A DNA stretch of 29,362 nucleotides from an uncultured Clostridia bacterium. Lineage in GTDB: Bacteria > Bacillota > Clostridia > Christensenellales > Aristaeellaceae. Shown here piece by piece: positions 1 to 6,577 of this stretch. The position numbers and the translations under genes were made by a program. The stretch covers positions 1 through 29,362 of the forward strand of contig CALCUD010000058.1 of NCBI GenBank assembly GCA_937906775.1, read 5' to 3'. The notes under the pieces are model-generated. The model saw only the letters and a program-made list of their open reading frames with translations, was not told where the DNA came from and made no database searches. How positions within the stretch are numbered: position 1 is the first letter of the stretch; each line of letters opens with the position of its first letter.

Positions 1-26
1 GATACTCCCTGATTGACTGTCTGATC

Positions 27-60
27 CAAATAAAATGGTTAAAAAAAGCCATTTTATTTG
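27..60. terminator. A+T-rich perfect hairpin downstream of the glycosyltransferase
   Basis: A 12-bp perfect inverted repeat (27-38 with 49-60) encloses a 10-base A-rich loop. It lies about 60 bases past the stop of the minus-strand glycosyltransferase. The T-run on the minus strand is inside the loop, not after the stem, so it is not a textbook intrinsic terminator. It may act as an mRNA 3' end stabiliser or a bidirectional stop. The rest of 1-118 shows no gene. Confidence 0.45.
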
Positions 61-118
61 AATTTCAGAACTTCGCTATAAGAACGAACAGTTTCACTGT
101 TTATTCAGCAGGCATTAA

Positions 119-1048
119 TTAGAGAAAATAACACCGTATAAACCGCTTTACCAAAGTTTTAAAACTGAGCCAATGTCTCCGATACATATCTGCAGACATA
201 TGGAACAATTCAAGCTGATATTTCATGCGTTCCTTTGGCAGACTCTCCTGTGCTTTTTTTATCCAGTGCAGAAGCTGTCTTTCAGATTTTACTGCCAGGA
301 ATTGCTCTCCTCTATCTATAAAAAACCGGCATCTGTCACTGTAGGCTTCCATGAGGAACGGAGCATCTCTCTGCACACTTGATCTTCCCATAATTCCATC
401 TGCACGCTGCCAATAGTGATAGCCAATATTGGGAATACAAACAACTCGCTTACACGAATATACGAGCCGATGGATCACATACTCATCCTCATGCAGTTTT
501 CCTACAGGATAGCATATTGAATCAAACAGTTCACGGCGAAATAGCTTATTGCATGCTATTACACATGTCACATATTTTCCCATATAAATATGCGAAAGAA
601 AATCTCTGCCAGTAAATACATGCTCCTCGATGAACTGGTCTTTTCCTGAGGCAATCCGTTTTTCACTGTTCACATAATCCTCAGATGAAACCTCACGAAT
701 GTAATTACATACAGCTATTTCTGCTGTGTATTTCGTCATCACACAGTCCAACAATTCAATATAATTCGGCTCAATCCAGTCATCTGAATCAATAAAACAA
801 AGTTTTTCTCCTTGGGAAGCGTTAATACCGGTATTTCTTGCGTCTGACAAACCACCATTTTTTTTGTGAATAACAATGATCCTTGAATCTCGTTGTTTCC
901 ACGCATCACAGATTTTTGGAGAAGAATCAGTGGAACCATCATCTACTAAGATAATCTCTATATTCTGAAAAGACTGGTCTACGATGCTTTGTATACAACG
1001 ATCCAGATATGGTTCAACATTGAAAACCGGAACAATGACGGAAACCAT
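119..1048 (-). CDS. Family 2 glycosyltransferase (GT-A fold)
   Basis: A 309-aa enzyme expected to move a sugar from a nucleotide sugar to a surface polysaccharide or teichoic-type acceptor at the cytoplasmic membrane face. The N-terminus (VSVIVPVFNVEPYL) is the classic GT2 start. VDDGST around residues 35-40 binds the nucleotide and DSDD at 87-90 is the metal-binding DXD-type motif. A later HEDE (about residues 210-213) fits the GT2 catalytic acidic motif. There is no signal peptide or clear membrane span; the basic C-terminus may associate with the membrane. The start at 1048 has AGGAAGGG six bases upstream. It stands alone in the window, and the neighbouring XRE gene is 175 bases away on the same strand. 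Acceptor and donor cannot be told from sequence. Base composition is A+T-rich compared with the right half, consistent with acquired surface-polysaccharide DNA. Confidence 0.9.
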   Translation of the reverse strand: MVSVIVPVFNVEPYLDRCIQSIVDQSFQNIEIILVDDGSTDSSPKICDAWKQRDSRIIVIHKKNGGLSDARNTGINASQGEKLCFIDSDDWIEPNYIELLDCVMTKYTAEIAVCNYIREVSSEDYVNSEKRIASGKDQFIEEHVFTGRDFLSHIYMGKYVTCVIACNKLFRRELFDSICYPVGKLHEDEYVIHRLVYSCKRVVCIPNIGYHYWQRADGIMGRSSVQRDAPFLMEAYSDRCRFFIDRGEQFLAVKSERQLLHWIKKAQESLPKERMKYQLELFHMSADMYRRHWLSFKTLVKRFIRCYFL

Positions 1049-1223
1049 TTATTACCCTTCCTAAATCAATAATTATTTGCCGGGGATGCATTTTTCACTT
1101 TGTGTTTTTGCCTTCCATAGAATAAATATATGAAAGCCTTCACTAACACCAACTTTTATCTGACAAATCTATTCACTATACTCAGAAGTTTTCTTTTTAT
1201 TCTCTGCATTTTTAAAATGGCTC

Positions 1224-2108
1224 TTATTGATCGTTTTTTCTCAAATTCTGCCATAATTCATACGTTGTTGCATATTTCAGCATTAAATCTACCCCGAAGT
1301 CATGATTCTGTTCCATGGAAAATACATTGTCCACAGCCCCGAAAATATACTCCAGGGCAATATAATAGTCAATTAGGTCATTCCATTCATCTGTTTCCCG
1401 CAAGCCTTCAAATATTTCGTTAATCGCTTCGTCGAATTCAGGATCATTTACCATATTTTTAAATGCATTGTCTTCAATCGGTCTATCGCTCTCGAGGATT
1501 TCATCGATACGTTCCTTTGACTTGGGCTTACTCTCCAGAAGCTTACTCATCAGTATTGGATATGATTCTTCGTGATTTTTATATCTGGCAAGCATTTCAG
1601 TAACTCTCCCACATACCAGCATATAAAAAATAAATGAAAGCGTGTTCGCTGCAACTTCTTCACCGATCACTTCATCTTCTACCTCAGAGTACCTGTCAAA
1701 TACTGTATTAAATAGACTGTCCGCTTCTGATTCTGGCAGCGGTATGCCATCTTCCTCTGCCTTATATAGTTTCTTCTGAGCAGCAAGTGCTTCAGAAAAA
1801 TCCTTATTATTAAGGGATGCTTCCGACGCAAACAGCGGGAATAGCTTTGCAAGGGTCGGCGTGTATTTTTCAAAGTCAGTTATCTGCCGGATGCTTGCAA
1901 AATCATCATTCATCAAAGATTCAGGTGACATGCCAAAGTGCTTTGCTATCTTCTCCAGTTGAGCTCTTTCAGGCTCCTTTTTGCCATTTACAATCTCAGA
2001 TAAATATGATGTAGAAATGCCTAATGTAAGAGCCAGATGCCCTTGCGTTTCATTAAACGCTCGTAGTAAGCCCAGTAAGTTGTATCCAAGCTTTTTACTG
2101 CCTTTCAT
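1224..2108 (-). CDS. XRE-family helix-turn-helix regulator with long C-terminal domain
   Basis: A 294-aa protein with an N-terminal Cro/C1-type HTH (about residues 5-65; LGISTSYLSEIVNGKKEPE spans the recognition helix). About 230 residues of mostly acidic, helical sequence follow that I do not recognise. The open frame extends to 2144. I place the start at 2108 because GGAGGG (2115-2120) sits six bases upstream of that ATG but abuts the alternative ATG at 2114. The long C-terminal region suggests a sensor or partner-binding domain rather than a simple phage repressor. It is divergent from the NERD operon, and two palindromes (2261-2277 and 2380-2394) lie in the shared 540-base upstream region, so it could regulate that operon or itself. 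This link is inferred. Confidence 0.85.
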   Translation of the reverse strand: MKGSKKLGYNLLGLLRAFNETQGHLALTLGISTSYLSEIVNGKKEPERAQLEKIAKHFGMSPESLMNDDFASIRQITDFEKYTPTLAKLFPLFASEASLNNKDFSEALAAQKKLYKAEEDGIPLPESEADSLFNTVFDRYSEVEDEVIGEEVAANTLSFIFYMLVCGRVTEMLARYKNHEESYPILMSKLLESKPKSKERIDEILESDRPIEDNAFKNMVNDPEFDEAINEIFEGLRETDEWNDLIDYYIALEYIFGAVDNVFSMEQNHDFGVDLMLKYATTYELWQNLRKNDQ

Positions 2109-2260
2109 TTCCATCCCTCCACATATAGTTTTCATGTAAAGCAAGCAATGTGGAAACTTCTGTTTCCAATTTTAAAGTATATATTGAATCTTCATCGTTT
2201 TAAATGGCCAATTGCGCGAATTAGTGGCCTGTATTTTTCATACGAGCTGAAGAATAACAA

Positions 2261-2277
2261 GTTCGCTATCAGCGAAC
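2261..2277. repeat. Palindrome, copy 1 (core TTCGCTATCAGCGAA)
   Basis: A 7-bp perfect inverted repeat around the trinucleotide ATC. The same 15-base core recurs at 2380-2394, and a decayed relative is visible at 72-88. It could be a regulator-binding site or an RNA hairpin; the sequence alone cannot decide. Confidence 0.6.
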
Positions 2278-2379
2278 AGGGCAGTAGAACTTATAAAGAG
2301 TATTTAGATATGTGCACTGCAGCAGTCTACCCTGACTGTTCAAAGGCACGATGTGAGGGAAGCACACAATGAAGGCGAC

Positions 2380-2394
2380 TTCGCTATCAGCGAA
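2380..2394. repeat. Palindrome, copy 2 (core TTCGCTATCAGCGAA)
   Basis: Second exact copy of the 15-base palindrome, 119 bases from copy 1 in the same intergenic region between the divergent XRE gene and the NERD operon. It has 6 paired bases around ATC. Confidence 0.6.
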
Positions 2395-2439
2395 CGAAAG
2401 CCAAGCAAAACAAGAGTATTCTAGCATCGTACACTGAGG

Positions 2440-2645
2440 GCTTCCAGCCTGCGAGACCCAAGGCGCACCGCCAGAAAGGAGAAATTGGTTAAAAAACCGG
2501 GCTACCCGCGAGACGGTTGACCACCCACCCTCGTCCCGGACACAAACCTTTATGGATGCGGGCGAACCTTGAAAACTGAAAACAAACTGGTTGACGTAGC
2601 GCAGATGGATACGTCCATCTGAATATTTGAAGGGAGCGAAAGATT
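2440..2645 (+). promoter_or_regulatory. Structured non-coding leader of the NERD operon
   Basis: No convincing gene lies in 2109-2645. From about 2440 the sequence is GC-richer than the DNA before it. It contains short complementary blocks, the string GAACCTTGAAAACTGAA (2564-2580), and a perfect 8-bp hairpin closed by a UACG tetraloop (2602-2609 with 2614-2621). The hairpin sits 24 bases before the start codon and just upstream of the ribosome binding site (GAAGGGAG, 2629-2636). The CTTGAAAACTGAA string resembles motifs I know from Firmicutes 16S-23S spacers and from leaders of plasmid or integrative-element operons. That comparison is from memory. A folded 5' UTR that controls the operon is likely; its ligand or partner is unknown. 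Confidence 0.4.
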
Positions 2646-3686
2646 ATGAAGGATTTCAACACGGAAAAAGCATACCTGGAGCAGTGGGCACCGAAGGCTG
2701 AGGATCTGTTTACCAACGAGGAACAGGAGCAAAAACTTGTTGGTTTTCAGTCCGCGATATGCCATGTGATGCTATCCTCGGGAATCACGGAGAGGATTAC
2801 CCCCAGAGATATCACGTCGTTTCTAGAGCGTCTTGCACATGAAAATGGCGTTGATGAGGATGAGACATTCCAGCGGCTTCGAGAAGGAATGAAAAATCTC
2901 GGATTCCTGATCGGTTCGCTGAAAAAAGGTGCCAAGGGGGAAAAACGGACACGTGACGGCCTTCGCAACCTTGAGTTTTCGCCCGGCGTAAAGATTCTGT
3001 ACAACATCACGCTTGACGATGGCACTGATCGGACTGAGTACGATGCCATCGTGCTGACGCCTTACGGTATCTTCGTGGTGGAAGCGAAAAACTTCAACGG
3101 GGACGCTCGAATCACTGAGAAGGGCATCTTGGTGAGGAAGGACGACCGGTTCGGAGAGTACAACCTGGGTGAGAAGATGAACCGGAAGGAGTTTCTCCTG
3201 CGGAGCTGCCTGGGTGAATTGGCATCCGTGCCATACCACGCTCTGCTCCTGTACGTTAACGAACAGGTTGATATTGAAGACGAATACCATCAGATACCGA
3301 TCACCTACTGTAACACAGTGGCCAAAACTATCCAGCAGTTCGACCATGGTGACGAACTGATCATGTCAGAGGAACTGAAACAAATCGAAGCTGAGATCAC
3401 AAGTCATCAGATCGATGCAAGGTACCCGTGCGGTGTGGACTGCCAGCAGATCATCGAGGATCTGACAGCAATCATGAGGCGGATAGCCAACTCAGCGCCT
3501 GTTGATGAACCTCAGCCGATAAGGACAGCAGCAGCCAGGGTTTATTCGTCTGCCAGACCGACCTCGCCGATAGTTGTGGAAAAAAGAGGAGTACCTTGGT
3601 GGGGTGCGCTGCTCATGACGCTTGCAGGAGCAGGGGCTGGTGTTGGCGGGAAAGCGCTCTACGACCATTACAGACAAAACCGGTAA
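2646..3686 (+). CDS. NERD-domain (nuclease-related) protein with C-terminal membrane anchor
   Basis: A 346-aa protein. Residues 1-95 are helical and unknown. Residues about 97-230 match the NERD domain, a restriction-endonuclease-like fold: GAKGE (96-100), EYDAIVLTPYGIFVVEAKN (131-149) with E131, D133, E146 and K148 placed like the family's acidic and lysine active-site positions. A basic/proline-rich linker leads to a glycine/alanine-rich hydrophobic segment (about 318-337) and a short basic tail, so the protein is probably membrane-tethered with the NERD domain in the cytosol. The start has GAAGGGAG nine bases upstream. First gene of a tight operon (16-base gap to the next gene's start, with AAGGAGG in it). 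DNA cleavage is inferred from the fold; NERD proteins are mostly uncharacterised. Confidence 0.82.
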   Translation: MKDFNTEKAYLEQWAPKAEDLFTNEEQEQKLVGFQSAICHVMLSSGITERITPRDITSFLERLAHENGVDEDETFQRLREGMKNLGFLIGSLKKGAKGEKRTRDGLRNLEFSPGVKILYNITLDDGTDRTEYDAIVLTPYGIFVVEAKNFNGDARITEKGILVRKDDRFGEYNLGEKMNRKEFLLRSCLGELASVPYHALLLYVNEQVDIEDEYHQIPITYCNTVAKTIQQFDHGDELIMSEELKQIEAEITSHQIDARYPCGVDCQQIIEDLTAIMRRIANSAPVDEPQPIRTAAARVYSSARPTSPIVVEKRGVPWWGALLMTLAGAGAGVGGKALYDHYRQNR

Positions 3687-3702
3687 TAAGGAGGAAATGA
3701 AC

Positions 3703-4134
3703 ATGAAAAAAATGATTGCAGTGATCATCACGATCACATTGTTTGTCGGAACCTTTGCGCTGGCTGAGACGGTGGATCTCAGCCAGTATAACGACAAGGA
3801 GCTGATTTCCCTGTTGGAAGCAGTACAGCAGGAGATCGCCAACCGGCATATCGAAAAGTCTGCGGATCTCCCTCAAGGCTCATACCTTGTAGGGAAAGAT
3901 ATTCCGGCTGGATCATATGATATCTCTGTTGTGTATAAAGGCTCCATGTGGATGGATATATACATCTACGCAGATGGCGGAGAAGGAGACGTGAAACAAG
4001 ATTTCTCCGTCTTTGCAGACGGGAACTACGGGGATGGAACGGGCAGTTTCCATGTGGAACTCACTGATGGCGAACTGCTCAAGTGTACCGCACCAATAAC
4101 ACTGACTATCAGTGCAGGTGTACAGTTTATGTGA
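3703..4134 (+). CDS. Small secreted protein, unknown
   Basis: A 143-aa protein with a clear Sec signal peptide (MKKMIAVIITITLFVGTFALAE; cleavage predicted after ALA at about residue 22). The mature part has a short acidic helical region (VDLSQYNDKELISLLEAVQQEIANR is its extent), then a beta-rich segment with PQGSYLVGKDIPAGSYDI, a pattern seen in small extracellular Firmicutes proteins that carry a 'DIPAG.Y' beta-sandwich. The open frame reaches back to 3622, but AAGGAGG (3688-3694) lies 8 bases before the ATG at 3703 and only 2 bases before the ATG at 3697, so 3703 is chosen. It is translationally close to the membrane-anchored NERD protein upstream, suggesting the operon acts at or across the envelope. 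Function not known. Confidence 0.82.
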   Translation: MKKMIAVIITITLFVGTFALAETVDLSQYNDKELISLLEAVQQEIANRHIEKSADLPQGSYLVGKDIPAGSYDISVVYKGSMWMDIYIYADGGEGDVKQDFSVFADGNYGDGTGSFHVELTDGELLKCTAPITLTISAGVQFM

Positions 4135-4148
4135 AGGAGGAAACTCGA

Positions 4149-4475
4149 ATGAGAAATTTTCTTGCAGATATCTTCGGACGGCAAGTCCCCCAGCAGGTAG
4201 CGCGTCAGAATGCGATTCAAAGTGAACTGTATCGGACACGAAAAGAGATAGAGACGAAGATGGCAATACCTGTTGCCAGTACTGGGATACCCATTTCTGA
4301 ACTGAACGGCATGGCCCGAACCCTTGCTATTATGGCAAACATGGGCGACGGTTCCATTGCTACGGGCGGACGCGGCGTCAGAGGTGGAGAAGAGCTTATA
4401 GCTCAGTACAATCGTCTCGTTGGTATGGCGGCTGAAAACGACTGGCAGAACAAGCTGAATTCTGGGAATCGGTGA
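4149..4475 (+). CDS. Unknown 108-aa protein in NERD operon
   Basis: I do not recognise this protein. It is soluble, mixed charge, without signal peptide or membrane span. A helical N-terminus (FLADIFGRQVPQQVARQNAI) is followed by a glycine-rich middle (GDGSIATGGRGVRGGEE, about residues 75-91) and a helical end. The open frame begins at 4083, inside the upstream gene. The ATG at 4149 has GAAGGAGG about 9 bases upstream, overlapping the stop of the previous gene, so it was chosen. Tight spacing on both sides (14 and 13 bases) places it firmly in the 2646-4800 operon. Confidence 0.75.
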   Translation: MRNFLADIFGRQVPQQVARQNAIQSELYRTRKEIETKMAIPVASTGIPISELNGMARTLAIMANMGDGSIATGGRGVRGGEELIAQYNRLVGMAAENDWQNKLNSGNR

Positions 4476-4488
4476 GGAGAAATGCCGA

Positions 4489-4800
4489 ATGAGAAAAAGC
4501 GCAAGACGCCTGGGTCAGATGGTCGGCCTTGATTCCAAGGAAGTCAACCAGAAACTGGCTGAACTCGGGTACCTGGAGGGAAAACCTGGTGATTGGTCAA
4601 TGACCGAAGAAGGCCGAAAGCACGGAGAAGAACGATTCTATGATAATGGGTACGGTGGATACGCAGCTCGCGGCTGGAGTTATCCGGTATGGGACGAGGA
4701 TGTGGCTCGGCAGCTTGGCGATCCTGACGCACATCTTCGGGAAGTAAACCGGAATCGAAAACTTGCGGGATTACCACCGATCAAATCCTGGGACGACTAA
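4489..4800 (+). CDS. Small winged-helix-like protein (phage antirepressor C-terminal-like), unknown role
   Basis: A 103-aa protein. Residues 1-45 (RLGQMVGLDSKEVNQKLAEL, then GYLEGKPGDWSMTEEGRKHG) look like the winged-helix module found at the C-terminus of phage antirepressors and some toxin-antitoxin regulators: helix, 'GL..KEVN..L.ELGYL', then 'W.LT.EG...G'. The remainder is tyrosine- and tryptophan-rich (YDNGYGGYAARGWSYPVW) and ends in a basic helix. GAGGAG lies 9 bases upstream of the ATG. Last gene of the NERD operon, with a strong terminator directly after the stop. DNA binding is an inference from the local pattern. Confidence 0.72.
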   Translation: MRKSARRLGQMVGLDSKEVNQKLAELGYLEGKPGDWSMTEEGRKHGEERFYDNGYGGYAARGWSYPVWDEDVARQLGDPDAHLREVNRNRKLAGLPPIKSWDD

Positions 4801-4801
4801 G

Positions 4802-4850
4802 AAAGCTCCCGGCTTGTCTGATATCATGTCAGATGGCCGGGAGCTTTTTT
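4802..4850 (+). terminator. Intrinsic terminator of the NERD operon
   Basis: A 12-bp perfect stem (4802-4813 with 4836-4847) continues into an inner pairing (TCTGA/TCAGA) and ends in a six-T run (4845-4850). It starts two bases after the stop codon of the last operon gene. The minus strand also has an A-run-derived T tract, so it may stop the remnant on the other strand. Confidence 0.92.
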
Positions 4851-4863
4851 CATAATTGTTTTT

Positions 4864-5020
4864 TTACTTCAGCGGAATCGGGTCCCAACCGTAATCCTGA
4901 TATGCGGTAATCTCAAGATCGTTGCCTTCGACATAGGCCTTGACGAACTGTGTCCGGATTTCTTGATTTGCTTTCAGGTCTTCTGCGGCAAAATACTTGG
5001 CTTCCAGGTCGGAATGAGTT
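4864..5020 (-). pseudogene. 3' remnant of a minus-strand gene, 5' end lost
   Basis: Reading the minus strand gives about 50 protein-like residues ending THSDLEAKYFAAEDLKANQE...YGWDPIPLK and a TAA at 4864-4866, but no start codon. The frame runs into a stop just beyond 5030, where the plus-strand helicase remnant begins. The sequence has natural amino-acid composition with helix-forming stretches and is not antisense noise. It looks like the C-terminal tail of a small soluble protein cut by a rearrangement at about 5010-5030. I cannot name the family. Confidence 0.55.
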
Positions 5021-5534
5021 TGTTGCCAATCCGGTCACTTTGATCGACAAAGAAGTATCGTGGTTTGGTCAGCCTGCATCAGGCGCCTGTTTCATTATTG
5101 AAGGGAAGCCACTTCAGGTATGGTGCAGGCCGGTCGTGCGCTTTGTCGGAAAACACTGTGCAAAGTCTCTGTATAGTTTTCTGGAAATGAACAGTATAAT
5201 TGACATGGACGACCAGAAAAATGGTCAAGGAACTTATGACACCTTCGGAGCTTATGTGCGTGGAGAACTGAAATGTGAAGAATGCGGGAAACCCCTGATA
5301 TTGAAGAAAGGAAAATCTGGGAAATTCTTCTTGGTTTGTAGTGATTCAAAATGCAGGACATTCGTCTGGATTGAACCCAAGATGGTTGATGATTATCTCT
5401 ATTTCGGAAACAAGAATGGCAGATTCTGCCCGGAGGATGGCATATCACTTACCGCTGGAAAAGGAAAAAAGAATGTTTATGTTGGCTGCAATTGCGGCAG
5501 GGAAAGACACTTCTGGAAACTGGATGAAATCTAA
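5020..5534 (+). pseudogene. Truncated C-terminal part of a helicase-like protein with zinc ribbons
   Basis: The open frame nominally starts at 4950, but its first ~22 codons are antisense to the remnant at 4864-5020. Recognisable protein begins near NPVTLIDKEVSWFGQP (from about 5028). That segment and the following VVRFVGKHCAKSLYSFLEMN resemble the C-terminal region of large SF1 (DNA2/NAM7-like) helicase proteins of Firmicutes that carry an extra nuclease-like tail. Two zinc ribbons follow: CEECGKP...CSDSKC and CPEDG...CNCG, as in topoisomerase-type tails. The motor domains are absent. The piece may still be expressed as a zinc protein, but there is no ribosome binding site for it. Helicase origin is inferred from memory of the family. 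Confidence 0.6.
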
Positions 5535-5558
5535 CTCTTTCTGTTTAGGAGGTTCTTC

Positions 5559-6011
5559 ATGAAGGGTGAATACAGGATTGTTGTTCCATGTCCTTTTTGC
5601 AAAAAGAAAGTCACAGTATTATCTAATTCAATAGATGGCAACTGTCCTGAATGTAATAAAGCGATACCTGCTCTGCGCTTGTTTATCAGCAACAGAGTTC
5701 AAGATAAACAGCATACGACGGTGAGTCTTGTTCAAGCACAAAAAGATGAGAAGCCTAAGAATGAAAAAATCAAGCGTCATGAGATGAAGGCTGGCATAGT
5801 CATCACCTCACAGCTCTTTGGGAAGCAAGAATTCATTATTATGAAAGCAAAAAAAGGAAACGGAAATAAGGTTTTTTATTGTCTCCCAATTATAGAAGAA
5901 GGTGCAAGAACAAAGACAGACCGTTTCGTAAATAAACTTGAGGAAGGTAAGCTGGTAGTTTTCAACAAAGAAGAAAGATTGTTTGACTATAATGTAAAAC
6001 CGGTACGGTAA
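5559..6011 (+). CDS. Zinc-ribbon protein, unknown
   Basis: A 150-aa protein with a good AGGAGG (5547-5552) six bases before the ATG. The N-terminus holds a four-cysteine zinc ribbon: CPFC (residues 11-14) and CPEC (about 29-32). A lysine-rich linker (about 58-80) and a beta-rich C-terminal half follow (IVITSQLFGKQEFIIMKAKK, then KVFYCLPI), which could be an OB- or SH3-like nucleic-acid-binding fold. It follows the helicase remnant by 24 bases, so the two may once have formed one operon. Its TAA is followed, in the same frame, by 58 more protein-like codons (6012-6188). Function not known. Confidence 0.7.
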   Translation: MKGEYRIVVPCPFCKKKVTVLSNSIDGNCPECNKAIPALRLFISNRVQDKQHTTVSLVQAQKDEKPKNEKIKRHEMKAGIVITSQLFGKQEFIIMKAKKGNGNKVFYCLPIIEEGARTKTDRFVNKLEEGKLVVFNKEERLFDYNVKPVR

Positions 6012-6188
6012 CTGCCAGAAAAAACGTTTGAAAGACTACGACTGTCCTATGAGAAATTCTTGGCGTCTACTCCAAACGAGCAAGCTGTTGAAAAGCATAA
6101 TGTTGTGCCTCATGATGGATTCCGAAGTGGAAACGCATGGGAAGGAATTGCTTCGGTTCCTGGTCATATTAAGGTGTACAGGGGATAG
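6012..6188 (+). pseudogene. In-frame protein-like remnant behind the zinc-ribbon gene
   Basis: Directly after the TAA at 6009-6011, the same frame stays open for 58 codons to TAG at 6186-6188. It encodes LPEKTFERLRLSYEKFL... and ends WEGIASVPGHIKVYRG. This has the look of a real C-terminal domain (charged amphipathic helix, then a short beta motif). No start codon with a ribosome site is seen. It may be the 3' end of another truncated gene, or the natural tail of the zinc-ribbon protein cut by a nonsense mutation. Confidence 0.5.
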
Positions 6189-6204
6189 AATTTTGTTAAT
6201 AAAA

Positions 6205-6235
6205 TTCAAAACCCTTGAAGCATCTGCCTCAAGGG
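6205..6235 (-). terminator. Minus-strand terminator after tRNA-like 3' end
   Basis: CCCTTGA (6212-6218) pairs with TCAAGGG (6229-6235), with two extra inner pairs. On the minus strand the stem is followed by TTTTGAATTTTA. It lies three bases past the CCA of the tRNA-like fragment at 6239-6265. Confidence 0.7.
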
Positions 6236-6238
6236 TGG

Positions 6239-6265
6239 TGGCGGAGCGCAGAGGAGTCGAACCTC
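6239..6265 (-). other. tRNA 3'-end-like fragment (T-arm, acceptor strand, CCA)
   Basis: On the minus strand: GAGG-TTCGACT-CCTC (a T-arm with the 7-base TTCGACT loop, stem 6251-6254/6262-6265), then a 7-base acceptor-like strand GCGCTCC, G as discriminator base and CCA (6239-6241). G73-CCA is typical of bacterial tRNA-Ser. No D-arm, anticodon arm or proper 5' half can be found upstream on the minus strand. GGAGCGA at 6333-6339 could pair at 6 of 7 positions, but the spacing (101 nt) and missing arms argue against an intact tRNA. It is best read as a tRNA 3' remnant, such as an integration-site scar, or as the tRNA-like end of another RNA. Confidence 0.5.
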
Positions 6266-6324
6266 ACCTAGCATCTAGTGTGAGAATCCTTGTAGCAGCT
6301 TTCATAACAGGTAAACACGGACAA

Positions 6325-6570
6325 TCAGTATATCGCTCCACAGATGCCAGTTACCGCCATTGCCTTGATCGCATATTTCATTCTTTTTCCTCCTTGTTTA
6401 TCACTTTTATCCTTTTCAGGCAAAAGAGAAATGCAAGTATTCCAGTTTGTGACAACAATACTGATAATACATGCCCAGAGAGAAATCTGACTGAAAGGAA
6501 TACCCATCAAGAAAACTATAGCCACAGGGATAACCACCAAAGTGAAAACCTTGCAGACGTTGATCTGCAA
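6325..6570 (-). CDS. Possible small hydrophobic protein; contains an 18-codon ORF with ideal RBS
   Basis: An open minus-strand frame of up to 81 codons with two hydrophobic stretches (VFTLVVIPVAIVFLMG and ISLWACIISIVV) and a lysine-rich link. Its upstream start is doubtful: a TTG inside a terminator stem, with an ATG at 6507 lacking a ribosome site. The last 18 codons (6325-6381, MKYAIKAMAVTGICGAIY) have their own ATG with AAGGAGG at exactly 7 bases, so at least the short peptide could be translated. It may be a decayed membrane-protein gene or a genuine small protein. Confidence 0.3.
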   Translation of the reverse strand: MQINVCKVFTLVVIPVAIVFLMGIPFSQISLWACIISIVVTNWNTCISLLPEKDKSDKQGGKRMKYAIKAMAVTGICGAIY

Positions 6571-6577
6571 GGTTTTT
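6545..6577. terminator. Bidirectional intrinsic terminator
   Basis: A perfect 13-bp stem (6545-6557 with 6564-6576) has a six-base loop. The plus strand ends in TTTTT (6573-6577), and the minus strand ends in TTTT. On the minus strand it directly follows the T-arm/acceptor-like end of the structured element at 6577-6758. Confidence 0.88.

Noticed and set aside
1224..2108. Toxin-antitoxin pair including the XRE gene
   Set aside because: No second small gene is adjacent on the same strand; the XRE protein is long and stands alone.
2148..2372. Plus-strand ORF of 74 codons upstream of the NERD operon
   Set aside because: No ribosome site, unusual composition, and it contains palindrome copy 1; more likely regulatory DNA.
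6239..6339. Complete tRNA-Ser on the minus strand
   Set aside because: A 6-of-7 acceptor match exists, but the length (101 nt), the missing D-loop GG and the lack of an anticodon stem-loop exclude a normal tRNA.
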